A stretch of 64,000 bases of DNA from G963708235 sp963708235 (GCA_963708235.1 OY970200.1:2666001-2730000); one strand, 5' to 3'. Shown: positions 17,862 to 27,100, counted from the first letter of the stretch. Program-made: numbers and translations. Notes: generated by a model not told the origin, from the sequence alone.

Positions 17862-18664
17862 GATCCGTCCCGGGCGGCGAGGGCACGGTCGAGCAGTGCG
17901 GTGGCCTCGGTGCGAACCTCGTCGGGGAGGCTGTCGTACTCCAGCAGGCGTTGGAGCGGCTCGACCGCACCGGCTTCGTCTTCCAGCCCGTGGAAGCGGA
18001 TGTTCGCCAGATACCAGTGGGCCTGGACATACTCGGGAGAGATGTCGAGGGCACGCTCGACAAACCCGGCGGCGACATCGGATCGACCCGACAGGTGGGT
18101 CATCCACCCGACACTGGCCAGCGCCTCGGCGTTGTCGGGATCCTGGTCCTCGAGGATGGTCATGAAATGGGGCAGTGCCTGGTCGAACGCACCCTCCTCG
18201 AAGTAGCGACGGGCCAGGGCGAGTCGCATCCCGGTGACCTCGGGGTTGGCGGCGATGACCGCCTCCATCTCCTCGTTGGTCACCTCGCTGAGGTCGATGG
18301 CGCCGCTGGCGACCTCCCCGGCGATGCCTCCGGTGGCCAGCTCACCGGGTTGGCGATCGCGGACCGTCGCCATCAGGACCATGGTGACGGCCACGAAGCC
18401 GACCACGAGCAGGGCGACCCCGCCGGCGACCCGTCTGCGGTCCCGCCCGGCCGGGACCGGTTCATCCCCATCGATCAGCTCGGAGAGCTGCGATTCGAGC
18501 CGGCGGCGTTCGTTGCGGTAGGTCGTGCGGAGCCGCTCGGCGTCCCCGGGATCGAGATCCCCGACCGCCTCCTGACCGGCAAGGTCGTCGAGATCGATCC
18601 CGACCTGTTCGAGTTGTTCCTCGAGCACCTGACGTCGGTCACTGAGACTGCGGTCCCCCGTCAC
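17858..18664 (-). CDS. ccmI: Cytochrome c maturation TPR protein CcmI (CycH-like)
   Basis: 268 residues: an N-terminal coiled segment, one membrane segment (about 80-98), then three or so tetratricopeptide repeats in the C-terminal half (ALARRYFEEGAFDQALPHF, ASVGWMTHLSGR, AHWYLANIRF). CcmI proteins present apocytochrome c to the CcmFH ligase. The start is GTG 18664 overlapping the ccmH stop (GTGA); longer upstream readings are not protein-like. The usual N-terminal double-span form is reduced here to one clear span. Assignment rests on position between ccmH and ccmG as well as on the TPR pattern. Confidence 0.85.
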   Translation of the reverse strand: MTGDRSLSDRRQVLEEQLEQVGIDLDDLAGQEAVGDLDPGDAERLRTTYRNERRRLESQLSELIDGDEPVPAGRDRRRVAGGVALLVVGFVAVTMVLMATVRDRQPGELATGGIAGEVASGAIDLSEVTNEEMEAVIAANPEVTGMRLALARRYFEEGAFDQALPHFMTILEDQDPDNAEALASVGWMTHLSGRSDVAAGFVERALDISPEYVQAHWYLANIRFHGLEDEAGAVEPLQRLLEYDSLPDEVRTEATALLDRALAARDGS

Positions 18665-19242
18665 CGCGCCACCTCCTCGTCGCGTCCCGGATCCGGTGTG
18701 GACGGTTCGTCCCCGGGTGGGACGCTGCGGGGCCCGGCGTCGGTTTCCGGGGCGGTTTCCGGTTCGTTCCCGGGGTCGGGCATCGAGCCGGCCGTCACAT
18801 CGGTTTGGGGTTCGGGTCGGCGTCGAGCGGCGATGGCGGCGACCCCGACGGCGAGCAGCACCGCCGGTACCGCCCACAACGCCGCACCCCATCCGGCCAG
18901 CGGTGGATCGAGCCGGACCCGCTCGCCGTACCGGGCGACGAAGAAGGCGTAGATCTCGTCGTCGCTCCACCCCTCGTCGACCTTGTCGACGATGAACACC
19001 TGGAGATCGCGCGCCGTCTGCGAGGGGGCGTCGGCGATCGACTCGCCCTGACAGAACGGGCAGCGGAGATTCGCCGCCAGCGCATCGGCCCGCGCCGCCG
19101 GATCGTCAGGCGAGGCGTTTGCCGGGAGCAGGCCGATGACGATCACCACCGCCGCCACGGCGGCCAGCGCCCAACCCGACCAGCGGCGGAGTTCACCCAT
19201 GTGACCGCCGTCCGAGGTGCGGTGGGGCGGCGATGCCGTCAC
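18661..19242 (-). CDS. ccmH: Cytochrome c biogenesis protein CcmH (CycL-like)
   Basis: 193 residues: a signal or anchor segment, the thiol motif LRCPFCQGESIADAPS (Cys61, Cys64), the conserved ARYGERV and DPPL region, a second membrane segment, then a Pro/Glu-rich tail. CcmH reduces or holds the apocytochrome CXXCH thiols. ATG 19242 overlaps the ccmF stop by four bases; an internal ATG at 19200 is an alternative that still keeps the anchor. The tail after the second span (about 50 residues) is low complexity and not conserved. Confidence 0.92.
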   Translation of the reverse strand: MTASPPHRTSDGGHMGELRRWSGWALAAVAAVVIVIGLLPANASPDDPAARADALAANLRCPFCQGESIADAPSQTARDLQVFIVDKVDEGWSDDEIYAFFVARYGERVRLDPPLAGWGAALWAVPAVLLAVGVAAIAARRRPEPQTDVTAGSMPDPGNEPETAPETDAGPRSVPPGDEPSTPDPGRDEEVAR

Positions 19243-21269
19243 TCATGGACCGGCTCGCCGACCACGACCGACGGTTCGGTTCGGGTGCGCCGGCGTCTCC
19301 CCTGGAATGCCCAGAACCCACCGGCAACCGTGATCAGACCCCCGGCCCACAACATCCACATCAGAGGAAAGATGAACACGTCGAGCACCAACTCCTCGGC
19401 GTTCCCCCCGGCGAGGGTGACATAGACGTCCTCGACCAGCCCGGTGCGCACCTCGGGGGTGGCCACCGGTTGGGCGGCATTGGGGTACCGGTGGAGCCGG
19501 GGCATGATGGTGCGGATCTCGGTGGTGCAGTCCGATCTGAGCAGCCGCATCTCGGCGCCCTCGACCACCCGGTTGGGCTCCTCGGTGCGGAACGGTGCGT
19601 CGTAGGCGAGGCAGTAGTTCCCCACCACCGCCGACTCGCCCGGTGCGAGCCGTACCTGTTCGCGCACCGCCAGACCGGTCGAGGTGGCAATGGCGACGGC
19701 GAGCAGCGCCACCCCGATATGGGAGATCTGCCCGCCCCAGTAGCCGGTGTCCCGACCGAGCAGGCGACCGACCGCCGCCGGCAGCGACCGGTCCCTCCGC
19801 AGCGGCCGGAGCTGGACCAGGAAGTGACGGGTGATCACCCCGATGACAAAGGCCGCCAGCACGACGATCACCACCGTCGGGATCGACCGAACCCCGATCA
19901 GGACGGTGACGGCACCGACGACCAGCGCCACCCGCAGCGGCGTGCGGATCCGCCCCCAGACCACGCCGGCTCCGGCGACCCGATAGGGAGTGACCGGACC
20001 GACACCCATCGCCAGCAACAGGGCGAAGGCGATCGGCAAGGTGACCCGGTCGAAGAACGGGCGCCCCACCGACACCTGCCGACCGCTGAACGCCTCGATC
20101 AGCAGCGGGTACATGGTGCCGAGCAGGACGGTGAAGGCGAAGAGCGTCAGCAGCAGGTTGTTGAGGAGAAACACCCCCTCGCGGCTCGCCAGCGACTCGA
20201 GCCGCGGCGACGAGGCCACCAGGTGGGCCCGCATCGCAAAGATCACCAGCGAGGCGCCGACGACGACGGCCAGGAACGCCAGCAGCACCGGCCCCACCGC
20301 CGACTGGGTGAAGCTGTGCACCGAGGCGACCACACCGGATCGGGTGAGGAAGGTCCCCAGGATGGTGAGCGAGAACGTGGCGATGATCAGGGCGAAGTTC
20401 CACGCCTGGAGCATGCCGCGGCGACGCTGCACCACGGCGGAATGGAGGAAGGCGGTGGCGACCAGCCACGGCAGGAAGGCGGCGTTCTCGACCGGGTCCC
20501 ATGCCCAATAGCCGCCCCAGCCGAGCACCTCGTACGACCACCAGGCGCCCAGCAGCACCCCCAGGGTGAGGAACGACCAGGCGATCAGGGTCCAGCGGTG
20601 GGTCCGGTCCAGCCACACCTTGCCCCGCTCGCCGCGGACCAGCGCCGACATGGCAAAGGCGTAGGGGACGGTAAGACCGACGTACCCCAGGTAGAGCATC
20701 GGCGGATGCACCGCCATCAGGATGTGGTTCTGCAGCAGCGGGTTGGGGCCGACGCCCTGGATCGGGGCCACCGCTGCCTGCAGCGGCCACCAGGCGCTCT
20801 GGGCACATCCCACCGCCGCCGCCTCGACACATATCTGGAAGGGGTTGGCGACGGTGGCCATCAGCCCGAACCAGAACACCCCGACCATCCCCATCACCGC
20901 CAGGGCGCCCGCCCCGAGTCCGTCCCCGGGACCGACCCCGCGCGACAGCACATAGGTGAACCCGGCGAGCACCAGCCCCCACAACACGATGCTGCCTTCG
21001 AGGGCGGCCCAGCCGGAGGCGAGCAGGAACAGGAACGGCGTGGTGGTGGCGGTGTGGTCGGCGACGTAGGCGACGGTGAAGTCGTGCGAGAGGATGGCGC
21101 CCTGCAACGCCACCATGGAGAAGACGGCGCCGAACAGCATCACCAGCACCGGGACCCGGAGCGAACCGGCCGGGTGACGCCCCCGGGAGACGGCGATGCC
21201 CTGCCAGGCGAGCGCCGCCGAGCCACCGAGGGCGGTGAACACGGCCACCAGCCCGAGGACGGCGTTCAT
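19239..21269 (-). CDS. ccmF: Haem lyase subunit CcmF
   Basis: A 676-residue polytopic protein of the CcmF/CcmC/NrfE superfamily that ligates haem to apocytochrome c. It carries the haem-handling WWD-like region (WGGYWAWDPVENAAFLPWL, about residues 248-266), conserved periplasmic His residues and about 15 membrane segments, close to the family's usual length. It overlaps ccmE and ccmH by four bases each. The antisense strand is open over nearly its whole length purely from codon composition. Confidence 0.96.
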   Translation of the reverse strand: MNAVLGLVAVFTALGGSAALAWQGIAVSRGRHPAGSLRVPVLVMLFGAVFSMVALQGAILSHDFTVAYVADHTATTTPFLFLLASGWAALEGSIVLWGLVLAGFTYVLSRGVGPGDGLGAGALAVMGMVGVFWFGLMATVANPFQICVEAAAVGCAQSAWWPLQAAVAPIQGVGPNPLLQNHILMAVHPPMLYLGYVGLTVPYAFAMSALVRGERGKVWLDRTHRWTLIAWSFLTLGVLLGAWWSYEVLGWGGYWAWDPVENAAFLPWLVATAFLHSAVVQRRRGMLQAWNFALIIATFSLTILGTFLTRSGVVASVHSFTQSAVGPVLLAFLAVVVGASLVIFAMRAHLVASSPRLESLASREGVFLLNNLLLTLFAFTVLLGTMYPLLIEAFSGRQVSVGRPFFDRVTLPIAFALLLAMGVGPVTPYRVAGAGVVWGRIRTPLRVALVVGAVTVLIGVRSIPTVVIVVLAAFVIGVITRHFLVQLRPLRRDRSLPAAVGRLLGRDTGYWGGQISHIGVALLAVAIATSTGLAVREQVRLAPGESAVVGNYCLAYDAPFRTEEPNRVVEGAEMRLLRSDCTTEIRTIMPRLHRYPNAAQPVATPEVRTGLVEDVYVTLAGGNAEELVLDVFIFPLMWMLWAGGLITVAGGFWAFQGRRRRTRTEPSVVVGEPVHE

Positions 21270-21706
21270 GGGGCATCCCCGATCGCTCCGCCGGCGTCGC
21301 CGTCGACGGTGGGATCACCGATGTCGTAGACCTCGCCCTCTTCGGTGCGGTACTGCTCGTCGTGTTTGACCAGCATGGTGTCGCTGGAGAAGAAAGCCCC
21401 GTTCCAGGTGCCCTCCACGACCACACCGATTCCCTCCTGGAAGAGCTGCTGCGGGGCGCCGAGATGGGTGACCATCACATCCTCCCGCCCGTCGGTGACG
21501 AGAAAGGTCACCCCGTCGGGGGTGTCCTCGACGCTCCCGTCGACCACCTGGCCGCCGAGCCGGAGCCGGTCCGCCGATGCGCCCTCGTCGAGCATCTCGG
21601 TGGGGGTGTTGAAGTAGACGAGGTTGGAGCTGAGGGTGAAGACGAGGACGCCGATCACCGCCGCAAGCAGGGCGGCGGGCACCACGAAACGCCAGTAGCG
21701 CCTCAT
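21266..21706 (-). CDS. ccmE: Cytochrome c maturation haem chaperone CcmE
   Basis: 146 residues: an N-terminal membrane anchor (about 8-28) and an OB-fold domain. The covalent haem-binding site is visible as KHDEQY with His115 and Tyr119, matching the HxxxY form. CcmE takes haem from CcmC and passes it to CcmF. The start is ATG 21706, one base after the ccmD stop; a longer frame opening at 21742 would run through ccmD and is rejected. The acidic C-terminal tail is typical. Confidence 0.93.
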   Translation of the reverse strand: MRRYWRFVVPAALLAAVIGVLVFTLSSNLVYFNTPTEMLDEGASADRLRLGGQVVDGSVEDTPDGVTFLVTDGREDVMVTHLGAPQQLFQEGIGVVVEGTWNGAFFSSDTMLVKHDEQYRTEEGEVYDIGDPTVDGDAGGAIGDAP

Positions 21707-21707
21707 C

Positions 21708-21830
21708 TCAGTCGAGGGATTCGAGGCGCCGTCGCACCGCATCGGTGCGACGCACCAACGACCACAGGTATCCGCCGAGCGCCACCAGCAGGGTGCCGTA
21801 TCCCCAGATCACCCATCCCCAACCGTTCAT
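21708..21830 (-). CDS. ccmD: Haem exporter accessory protein CcmD
   Basis: A 40-residue single-span protein, MNGWGWVIWGYGTLLVALGG and so on, with a basic cytoplasmic tail (VRRTDAVRRRLESLD). Length, the aromatic-rich start and position exactly between ccmC and ccmE match CcmD, which helps release holo-CcmE from CcmABC. It ends one base before the ccmE ATG and begins 13 bases after the ccmC stop. Confidence 0.85.
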   Translation of the reverse strand: MNGWGWVIWGYGTLLVALGGYLWSLVRRTDAVRRRLESLD

Positions 21831-21843
21831 GTCGGGCGCCCGG

Positions 21844-22593
21844 TCATGTGGAACCCTCCAGGTTGGGAGTGGCGACCGCATCACCGGCGACGGCGTCGCT
21901 GGATCGCACCGCCAGATCGGCGGCGAGTTCGAGTTCGGCGAGCCGGAAGCGGCGGCGGATCAATGAGGCGGCGACCAGCGAGTAGGCCACCATGCCGCCG
22001 AGGAAGGCGGTGAACAGGATGCCGTCGATCTGCATCGCATCGGGGCGGAACATCGTGGGCGGCTGGTGGATGTCCCGCCACCAGGTCACCGAGAAGTGCA
22101 CCAGCGGAACGATCATGATGGCGAGGATCCCGTACACGGCGGCGCGCCGGGCCCGCGCCACCGGCTCGTCGATCGCCCGGCGGAGCGCCAGATACCCGAT
22201 GTAGACGAACAGCATGATGGCGGTCAGGGTGAGTCGGGCGCTCCAGGTCCAGTAGACCCCCCAGGTGGGCTTGGCCCAGATCATCCCGATGATGATGGTG
22301 AACCCGGTGTAGAGCACCCCGACCTCGGCGGCGGCGACCGCCAGGTGATCCCAGCCGAAACGGCGGGTGATCAGGTAGGCGACCCCACCGACGAGGGTCA
22401 GCGCAAAGCAGATGTAGGCCGCAACGATGGTGGGGACGTGGATGTAGAAGAGCCGGGCGACATTGCCCTGGGTGACCTCGGCGGGAGTGAAGAACGCCAG
22501 CCCGAGCGCCACCACCAACGCTCCCAGGGCAACGACATCGAGCCACGAGCGTCGGTTCTGACTGAGCCGGTCGCTACCGGCGGGTGCCGTCAT
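21844..22593 (-). CDS. ccmC: Haem exporter protein CcmC
   Basis: 249 residues, six membrane segments, with the WWD-like domain (IWAKPTWGVYWTWSARLT) and conserved His in IHVPT and LVHFSVTWW. CcmC loads haem onto CcmE. In the WWD motif the common Asp of WVWDARLT is Ser here (WTWSARLT), a small departure. It overlaps ccmB by four bases (ATGA). The hydrophilic C-terminal tail of about 35 residues is longer than usual. Confidence 0.94.
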   Translation of the reverse strand: MTAPAGSDRLSQNRRSWLDVVALGALVVALGLAFFTPAEVTQGNVARLFYIHVPTIVAAYICFALTLVGGVAYLITRRFGWDHLAVAAAEVGVLYTGFTIIIGMIWAKPTWGVYWTWSARLTLTAIMLFVYIGYLALRRAIDEPVARARRAAVYGILAIMIVPLVHFSVTWWRDIHQPPTMFRPDAMQIDGILFTAFLGGMVAYSLVAASLIRRRFRLAELELAADLAVRSSDAVAGDAVATPNLEGST

Positions 22594-23267
22594 GAGGTCT
22601 CCTGGAGGGGCCGAGCCGTGAGCACGCCGACGATGGCAAGCGCGATGTCGACGAGCACGATCAGCAATGTCCAGGCGAGGATACCGTCCCTTGCGGTCAA
22701 GCCATCATCGAGCGCCTGGGTGGCGCCGAGTAGCAACGGAACGGCAAGCGGCGCCACCAGAAAGGGCACCAGCGCTCCCCCGCCACGGCCTGCCGAGATG
22801 GCACCGGCGATGGTTCCCAACAGACCCAACCCGAGCGCCATGGCCGGGATGATCACCAGCAACCAGCGCCAGTTCGCCAGATCGAGGTCGTAGAGGGCGA
22901 CGGCCACGGCTCCGACGACGACCTCGAAGATCACCAGCAGCAGCGCTGCCGAGACCACCCGCCCGATGAACGAGGCGGCCGGGTCGATCCCGAGTCGAGC
23001 CGACAGGTCGCGCTCCGCCGGCGACTCGATGGCGGTACGACGAACGGTGACCAGGACGCCGAACAGCAGGACCACCACCCAGAAGAGGCCGGGCCCGATG
23101 CGACGCAGCATCGGGGCGTCGATCCCGATGGCGAGCGGGAACATCAGCACCGCAATGGCGCCGAACGGCAGCGTCACCCACAACACTTCGCCGCGGCGGC
23201 GTTCCCGGAGAAGATCGAGCCCTGCCACGGCCCGAGCCTGACGCCACAGCCCGGTGGTTCCGCTCAT
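22590..23267 (-). CDS. ccmB: Haem exporter permease CcmB
   Basis: 225 residues with six membrane segments, the permease partner of CcmA. Family features include LRERRRGEVLWVTLPFGAI near the start and a RDLSARLGIDP loop. The start at ATG 23267 overlaps the ccmA stop by four bases; the frame is open further upstream but that part is not protein-like. Acts with CcmA and CcmC to release haem-loaded CcmE using ATP. Confidence 0.92.
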   Translation of the reverse strand: MSGTTGLWRQARAVAGLDLLRERRRGEVLWVTLPFGAIAVLMFPLAIGIDAPMLRRIGPGLFWVVVLLFGVLVTVRRTAIESPAERDLSARLGIDPAASFIGRVVSAALLLVIFEVVVGAVAVALYDLDLANWRWLLVIIPAMALGLGLLGTIAGAISAGRGGGALVPFLVAPLAVPLLLGATQALDDGLTARDGILAWTLLIVLVDIALAIVGVLTARPLQETS

Positions 23268-23968
23268 GCCCGCTCCCCAACCGGTGGGGGCACGAAGGGC
23301 TGCGTCCCGTCGTCCAGCCGCCCCCCGGAAAGTTCGACGCTGCGGGTGACCATCGCTTCGACCCGGATCCGATCGTGGGACACCACCACCACCGCTCCAC
23401 CACGGGCACACACGGATGTGGCGAGGTGACCGACCAGATCGAGCGAGGCGGCATCCAGGGCCGAGTGGGGTTCGTCGAGGAGGAGCAGGTCGGGAGCGAG
23501 CATCAACTCGCGGGCCAGTTCGGTGCGTCGTTGCATCCCGTACGAGCACACCCCGACCGGGCGGTGGGTGGCGCCGGTGAGACCCACCGTGGCCAGGGCG
23601 GTGTCGACGGCAACCGGGGGCAACCCCATGATCTCGGCGGCGAAGGTGAGGTTCTCGCCGACGGTGAGCTCGGAGTAGAGCGCCGGGGTGTGGCCGATGA
23701 ATCCGATCCGTCGTCGTACCTCGATACGTTCGGCGCCGGCAAGATCGACGCCGAGTACCCGCGCCTCACCGGAGTCGGGTCGGAGCCGGGTGGCGAGAAG
23801 CCGCAGCAATGTGGTTTTTCCCGAGCCGTTGTCACCGAACAGCCCGACCGCCTCACCGGGGGTGACAACGAGCCCGACGTTGCGCAGGATCGGGGTCGCC
23901 CCGATTCGCACCGACACGCCCTGTAGCTCGATGATGGGTGGCTCGATGATGGGAGACCCTGCAGGCAT
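23264..23968 (-). CDS. ccmA: Haem exporter ATPase CcmA
   Basis: A 234-residue ABC ATPase. Walker A GDNGSGKTT is at 45-53, the signature region appears as CSYGMQRRTELAREL (a degenerate LSGGQ as in CcmA proteins), Walker B is LLLLDEPHSALD, and the switch His follows in VVVSHD. It is the first gene of the Ccm operon, divergent from the thioredoxin gene; the 122-base gap between them must hold both promoters. Confidence 0.93.
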   Translation of the reverse strand: MPAGSPIIEPPIIELQGVSVRIGATPILRNVGLVVTPGEAVGLFGDNGSGKTTLLRLLATRLRPDSGEARVLGVDLAGAERIEVRRRIGFIGHTPALYSELTVGENLTFAAEIMGLPPVAVDTALATVGLTGATHRPVGVCSYGMQRRTELARELMLAPDLLLLDEPHSALDAASLDLVGHLATSVCARGGAVVVVSHDRIRVEAMVTRSVELSGGRLDDGTQPFVPPPVGERA

Positions 23969-24090
23969 CTGCGGAGTCTACGGAGCGCCCGCCATCCGAC
24001 GAATCCGCCGGCAATCCGGGTATCGCCGGCCCTCGATGGGGTAGCGGCGGTCCGTGGAATGCCAGACCGCCGACCCGCGTTGGGGGTGGA

Positions 24091-24507
24091 ATGGCAACAC
24101 TTCAACTGACCAAGGAAACCTTCGAGCAGACCATCGTCGACAACGACATGGTGGTGGTCGACTTCTGGGCCGAATGGTGCGGACCGTGCAAGATGTTCGC
24201 ACCGGTGTACGAGAAGGTGTCGGAACAGTATCCGGACGCCGTTTTCGCCAAGGTCGACACCGAGGACCAGCCGGAGCTGGCCCAGTACTTCGGGATCCGG
24301 TCGATTCCGACGCTGATGATCTTCCGTGAGCAGATCGGGATCTACTCCCAGCCGGGAGCGCTTCCCGAGCCGACACTGACCGACCTCATGGAGCAGGCAA
24401 AGGGTATCGACATGGATCAGGTCCGTGCCGAGATCGCCGCCGCCGCATCGGCCGACGAATCAGCATCGACTGACGATGCCGGGAGCGGTGCGGCCGCTTC
24501 GGGCTGA
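24091..24507 (+). CDS. trxA: Thioredoxin
   Basis: 138 residues with the classical active site WAEWCGPCKM (Cys30, Cys33) and cis-Pro in IRSIPTLMIF. The core is followed by an extra helix and an Ala/Asp/Ser-rich tail of about 30 residues that standard thioredoxins lack. Cytoplasmic (no signal peptide). It is divergent from ccmA; supply of reducing power for cytochrome c maturation is a possible link, but a CcdA/DsbD-type transmembrane carrier is not seen in this window. Confidence 0.93.
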   Translation: MATLQLTKETFEQTIVDNDMVVVDFWAEWCGPCKMFAPVYEKVSEQYPDAVFAKVDTEDQPELAQYFGIRSIPTLMIFREQIGIYSQPGALPEPTLTDLMEQAKGIDMDQVRAEIAAAASADESASTDDAGSGAAASG

Positions 24508-24570
24508 CCCGACGGCCGTCCCTCTGCGGCCCTCCGCCACCCGCAAGCAGACCACCCGTAAGCTGCGGGG

Positions 24571-25995
24571 GTGAACACCCGTCGTGACGCCACGGTCGTC
24601 GGATCCGGTCCCAACGGGCTGGCGGCGGCGCTCGAACTGGCCCGCAACGGGATCGATGTCACCGTCATCGAAGGTCACCCCCAGATCGGCGGCGGCACCC
24701 GCACCGCCGAACTGACCCTTCCTGGGTTCCATCACGATGTATGTTCGGCGGCGCACCCGTTCGGGCCGTCGTCACCGTTTCTCCAACAGCTTCCCCTGGC
24801 CGAACACGGTCTCGAGTGGGTGACTCCCCCGGTCGCACTGGCCCACCCGCTCGACGACGGCACCGCCGTACTCCTCGAGAGCGATATTTCCGCCACCGCC
24901 GCCGGGCTCGGGTCGGACGCACGGACCTACCGTCACCTACTGAGCCCCCTGGTCGAGGGGTTCACGGATCTGGCCGACGGCATCCTCGCCCCCCTGGTCC
25001 GCTTCCCCCGCCACCCGCTGCTGATGGCCCGCTTCGGGTCGACCGCCACGCTCACCGCCTCACGGTTCGCCCAGCGGTTCGACACCGGGCGGGCCAGGGC
25101 GTTGATCGCCGGGCTCTGCGCCCACGGCACCCTGCCGTTCGATCGGCCGGGCACCGCCGGTACCGGACTCGCCCTCGCCGTCGCCGCCCACCACAACGGG
25201 TGGCCGGTGGTGCGCGGTGGATCGCACCGACTCACCGGGGCCATGGCCTCCTACCTGACCTCGCTGGGCGGAGTCATCGAGACCGGTCGATGGGTGGAGC
25301 GGCTCGGAGATCTCCCTCCCACCGGAGCGACACTCCTCGACGTCACCCCGGACCAACTGCTGGCGATGGGCGGGAGCGCGGTGCCGCATCTGCGAAGGCG
25401 ACGACTCCGCCGCTGGAAGTACGGTCCGGCCACCTTCAAGGTCGACTTCGCCGTCGACCGCCCGGTCCCCTGGACCGCCCCCGGGGTGGCCCGCAGCGGC
25501 ACCGTGCATCTGGGCGGGACCTACGAGGAGATCGCCGCCGCCGAAGCGGCGGTGTGGCAGGGAAGGCTGCTACCCGACTCCTTCGTCCTGGTGACCCAAC
25601 CATCGCGGTTCGACGACCAGCGCGCCCCGGAGGGCGGCCATACCGTGTGGGCCTACTGCCACGTCCCCCAGGGCTACACCGGTGACGCCACCGCCATCAT
25701 CGAGAACCAGATCGAGCGGTTCGCTCCCGGGTTCGGCGACACCATCCTCGGTCGCCATGTCATGGGGCCGAGGGACTTCGAGCGATACAACCCCAACAAT
25801 GTCCACGGCAGCATCGGAGGCGGCGCCATGACCTTCGGTCAGATCTTCGCCCGCCCCCGGCTCACCCCCTGGCCCCACGCCACCGGGATCGACGACGTCT
25901 ATCTGTGCTCCTCCGCCACCGCACCCGGCGCCGGAGCCCACGGGATGTGCGGTTACCACGCCGCCCGCACCGCCCTTGCCAAGTCGTTCCGCTGA
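24571..25995 (+). CDS. FAD-dependent phytoene-desaturase-like oxidoreductase (PYROXD2-like)
   Basis: 474 residues starting with GTG. The N-terminal FAD-binding Rossmann motif GSGPNGLAAALELARNG (about 9-25) and the glycine-rich IGGGTRTAEL are clear, and the C-terminal signature DDVYLCSSATAPGAGAHGMC fits the CrtI/PYROXD2 superfamily. True carotenoid desaturases share the fold, but no crtB or other carotenoid gene is nearby, so a carotenoid role is not supported. Its stop is only 13 bases from the stop of the convergent gene at 26009. Substrate unknown. Confidence 0.85.
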   Translation: MNTRRDATVVGSGPNGLAAALELARNGIDVTVIEGHPQIGGGTRTAELTLPGFHHDVCSAAHPFGPSSPFLQQLPLAEHGLEWVTPPVALAHPLDDGTAVLLESDISATAAGLGSDARTYRHLLSPLVEGFTDLADGILAPLVRFPRHPLLMARFGSTATLTASRFAQRFDTGRARALIAGLCAHGTLPFDRPGTAGTGLALAVAAHHNGWPVVRGGSHRLTGAMASYLTSLGGVIETGRWVERLGDLPPTGATLLDVTPDQLLAMGGSAVPHLRRRRLRRWKYGPATFKVDFAVDRPVPWTAPGVARSGTVHLGGTYEEIAAAEAAVWQGRLLPDSFVLVTQPSRFDDQRAPEGGHTVWAYCHVPQGYTGDATAIIENQIERFAPGFGDTILGRHVMGPRDFERYNPNNVHGSIGGGAMTFGQIFARPRLTPWPHATGIDDVYLCSSATAPGAGAHGMCGYHAARTALAKSFR

Positions 25996-26008
25996 GCAGT
26001 GCGACGCG

Positions 26009-27100
26009 CTAGTTGGCGGCGCCGGTGATGAGGACGCGGGTGACGGTGCTGCCGTCACCGGGGATCTGCCACAGTTCACGGTCGACCTCGAAGATGGGGG
26101 TCGTGCCGTCCCAACTGGTGGAGAGACGTTCGTCCTCGGCGACGGCCGGACGCATCCGGACCAGTGTTCCGTCCCCCTCGAGCCCGCCGAACGACCCGGC
26201 GATCCATCCGAGATAGACCAGCGGGGCGTCGACGGTGCGGGACTCGAAAGATTCACCGGAGGTCGGGCTGAGCAGCGAGATCACCGATCCCGGCGGCGCC
26301 GAACCGGCGACGAAGAACTCGCCGTCGGCGAAACCACCAAAGGTGCGATCGTGGTCGACCGACGCCAGGGACACCGGTCCGTAGGCGAGATCGATGGGAT
26401 CGATGCGGGTGGCCTCGTCGCCTCCCGAGCGGGGCATCACCCACACATCGCCGAGCTCGGTGATGATCTGCCCGGCGTCGATCGGGTCCAGGGCGGCCAC
26501 CTCCTGGACATCACCGGTGGTGGCGTTGAGACGGAACACCCGCCCGTCCTCTGCGGTGACCCACAGGAAGCCGGAGTCGGCGTCGAGGTCGTGGATCTGG
26601 GCATCACCCGGCAGCGACACCTCGGAGACGATGGCGCCGTCGCGGTCGATCAGCGTCAGTTCGCCGGTTCCGATATTGGTGGCCCAGGCACCGTCGGCGT
26701 CGGCGACGATCACCGAGGCGTCGTTGGCGAGCTCGGTCTCGGTGCGGACCTCGGCGGTCTCGGGCTCGAAGGAACGGACGATGGTGCCGGAAGTTCCGGA
26801 CGGCGGGCCATCGGTGGTGACCAGCCAGAAGATGTCGCCGTCAGAGGCACCCGCCACGGCGTGGACACCGTCGGGCAGCGGAATCTCATCATCGAGCTCG
26901 CCGGGTGAGAAGCGCTGTGCGGGTGGGGCGGGTCGAGTGGTGACCGATGCCTGATCGCCATCGGTGACCAGGTCCGGTGCCTCGTCGGATCCGAGCGGGA
27001 CCTGCCACACCACCAACCCCACCACGGCGACGACTGCCGCCACCTTGAGCACCTGGACAATCGTACGGCGTGAGCCGCCTGGTTCCGGTTCGGTCACCCT
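26009..27100 (-). CDS. Membrane-anchored beta-propeller-like protein
   Basis: 363 residues: one N-terminal membrane segment (about 12-30), a Thr/Pro/Asp-rich linker, then a repeat region with recurring strands such as DGDIFWLVTTD, DGAWATNIGTGEL, SGFLWVTAEDG and GDVWVMPRSGG, as in virginiamycin-B-lyase-like or PQQ-type propellers. The bulk is probably outside the cell. The start is GTG 27100 after GAGAGG; an earlier GTG at 27139 leaves only 38 bases to the divergent gene. No catalytic residues can be assigned. Function unknown. Confidence 0.7.
   Translation of the reverse strand, partial: RVTEPEPGGSRRTIVQVLKVAAVVAVVGLVVWQVPLGSDEAPDLVTDGDQASVTTRPAPPAQRFSPGELDDEIPLPDGVHAVAGASDGDIFWLVTTDGPPSGTSGTIVRSFEPETAEVRTETELANDASVIVADADGAWATNIGTGELTLIDRDGAIVSEVSLPGDAQIHDLDADSGFLWVTAEDGRVFRLNATTGDVQEVAALDPIDAGQIITELGDVWVMPRSGGDEATRIDPIDLAYGPVSLASVDHDRTFGGFADGEFFVAGSAPPGSVISLLSPTSGESFESRTVDAPLVYLGWIAGSFGGLEGDGTLVRMRPAVAEDERLSTSWDGTTPIFEVDRELWQIPGDGSTVTRVLITGAAN

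Noticed and set aside
19233..21329. Plus-strand open frame of about 698 codons opposite ccmF
   Set aside because: His/Gln/Pro/Arg-rich, no domain; ccmF on the minus strand carries the WWD motif.
24571..25995. Carotenoid biosynthesis locus
   Set aside because: Only a CrtI-superfamily flavoprotein is present; no crtB, crtE or cyclase genes adjoin.
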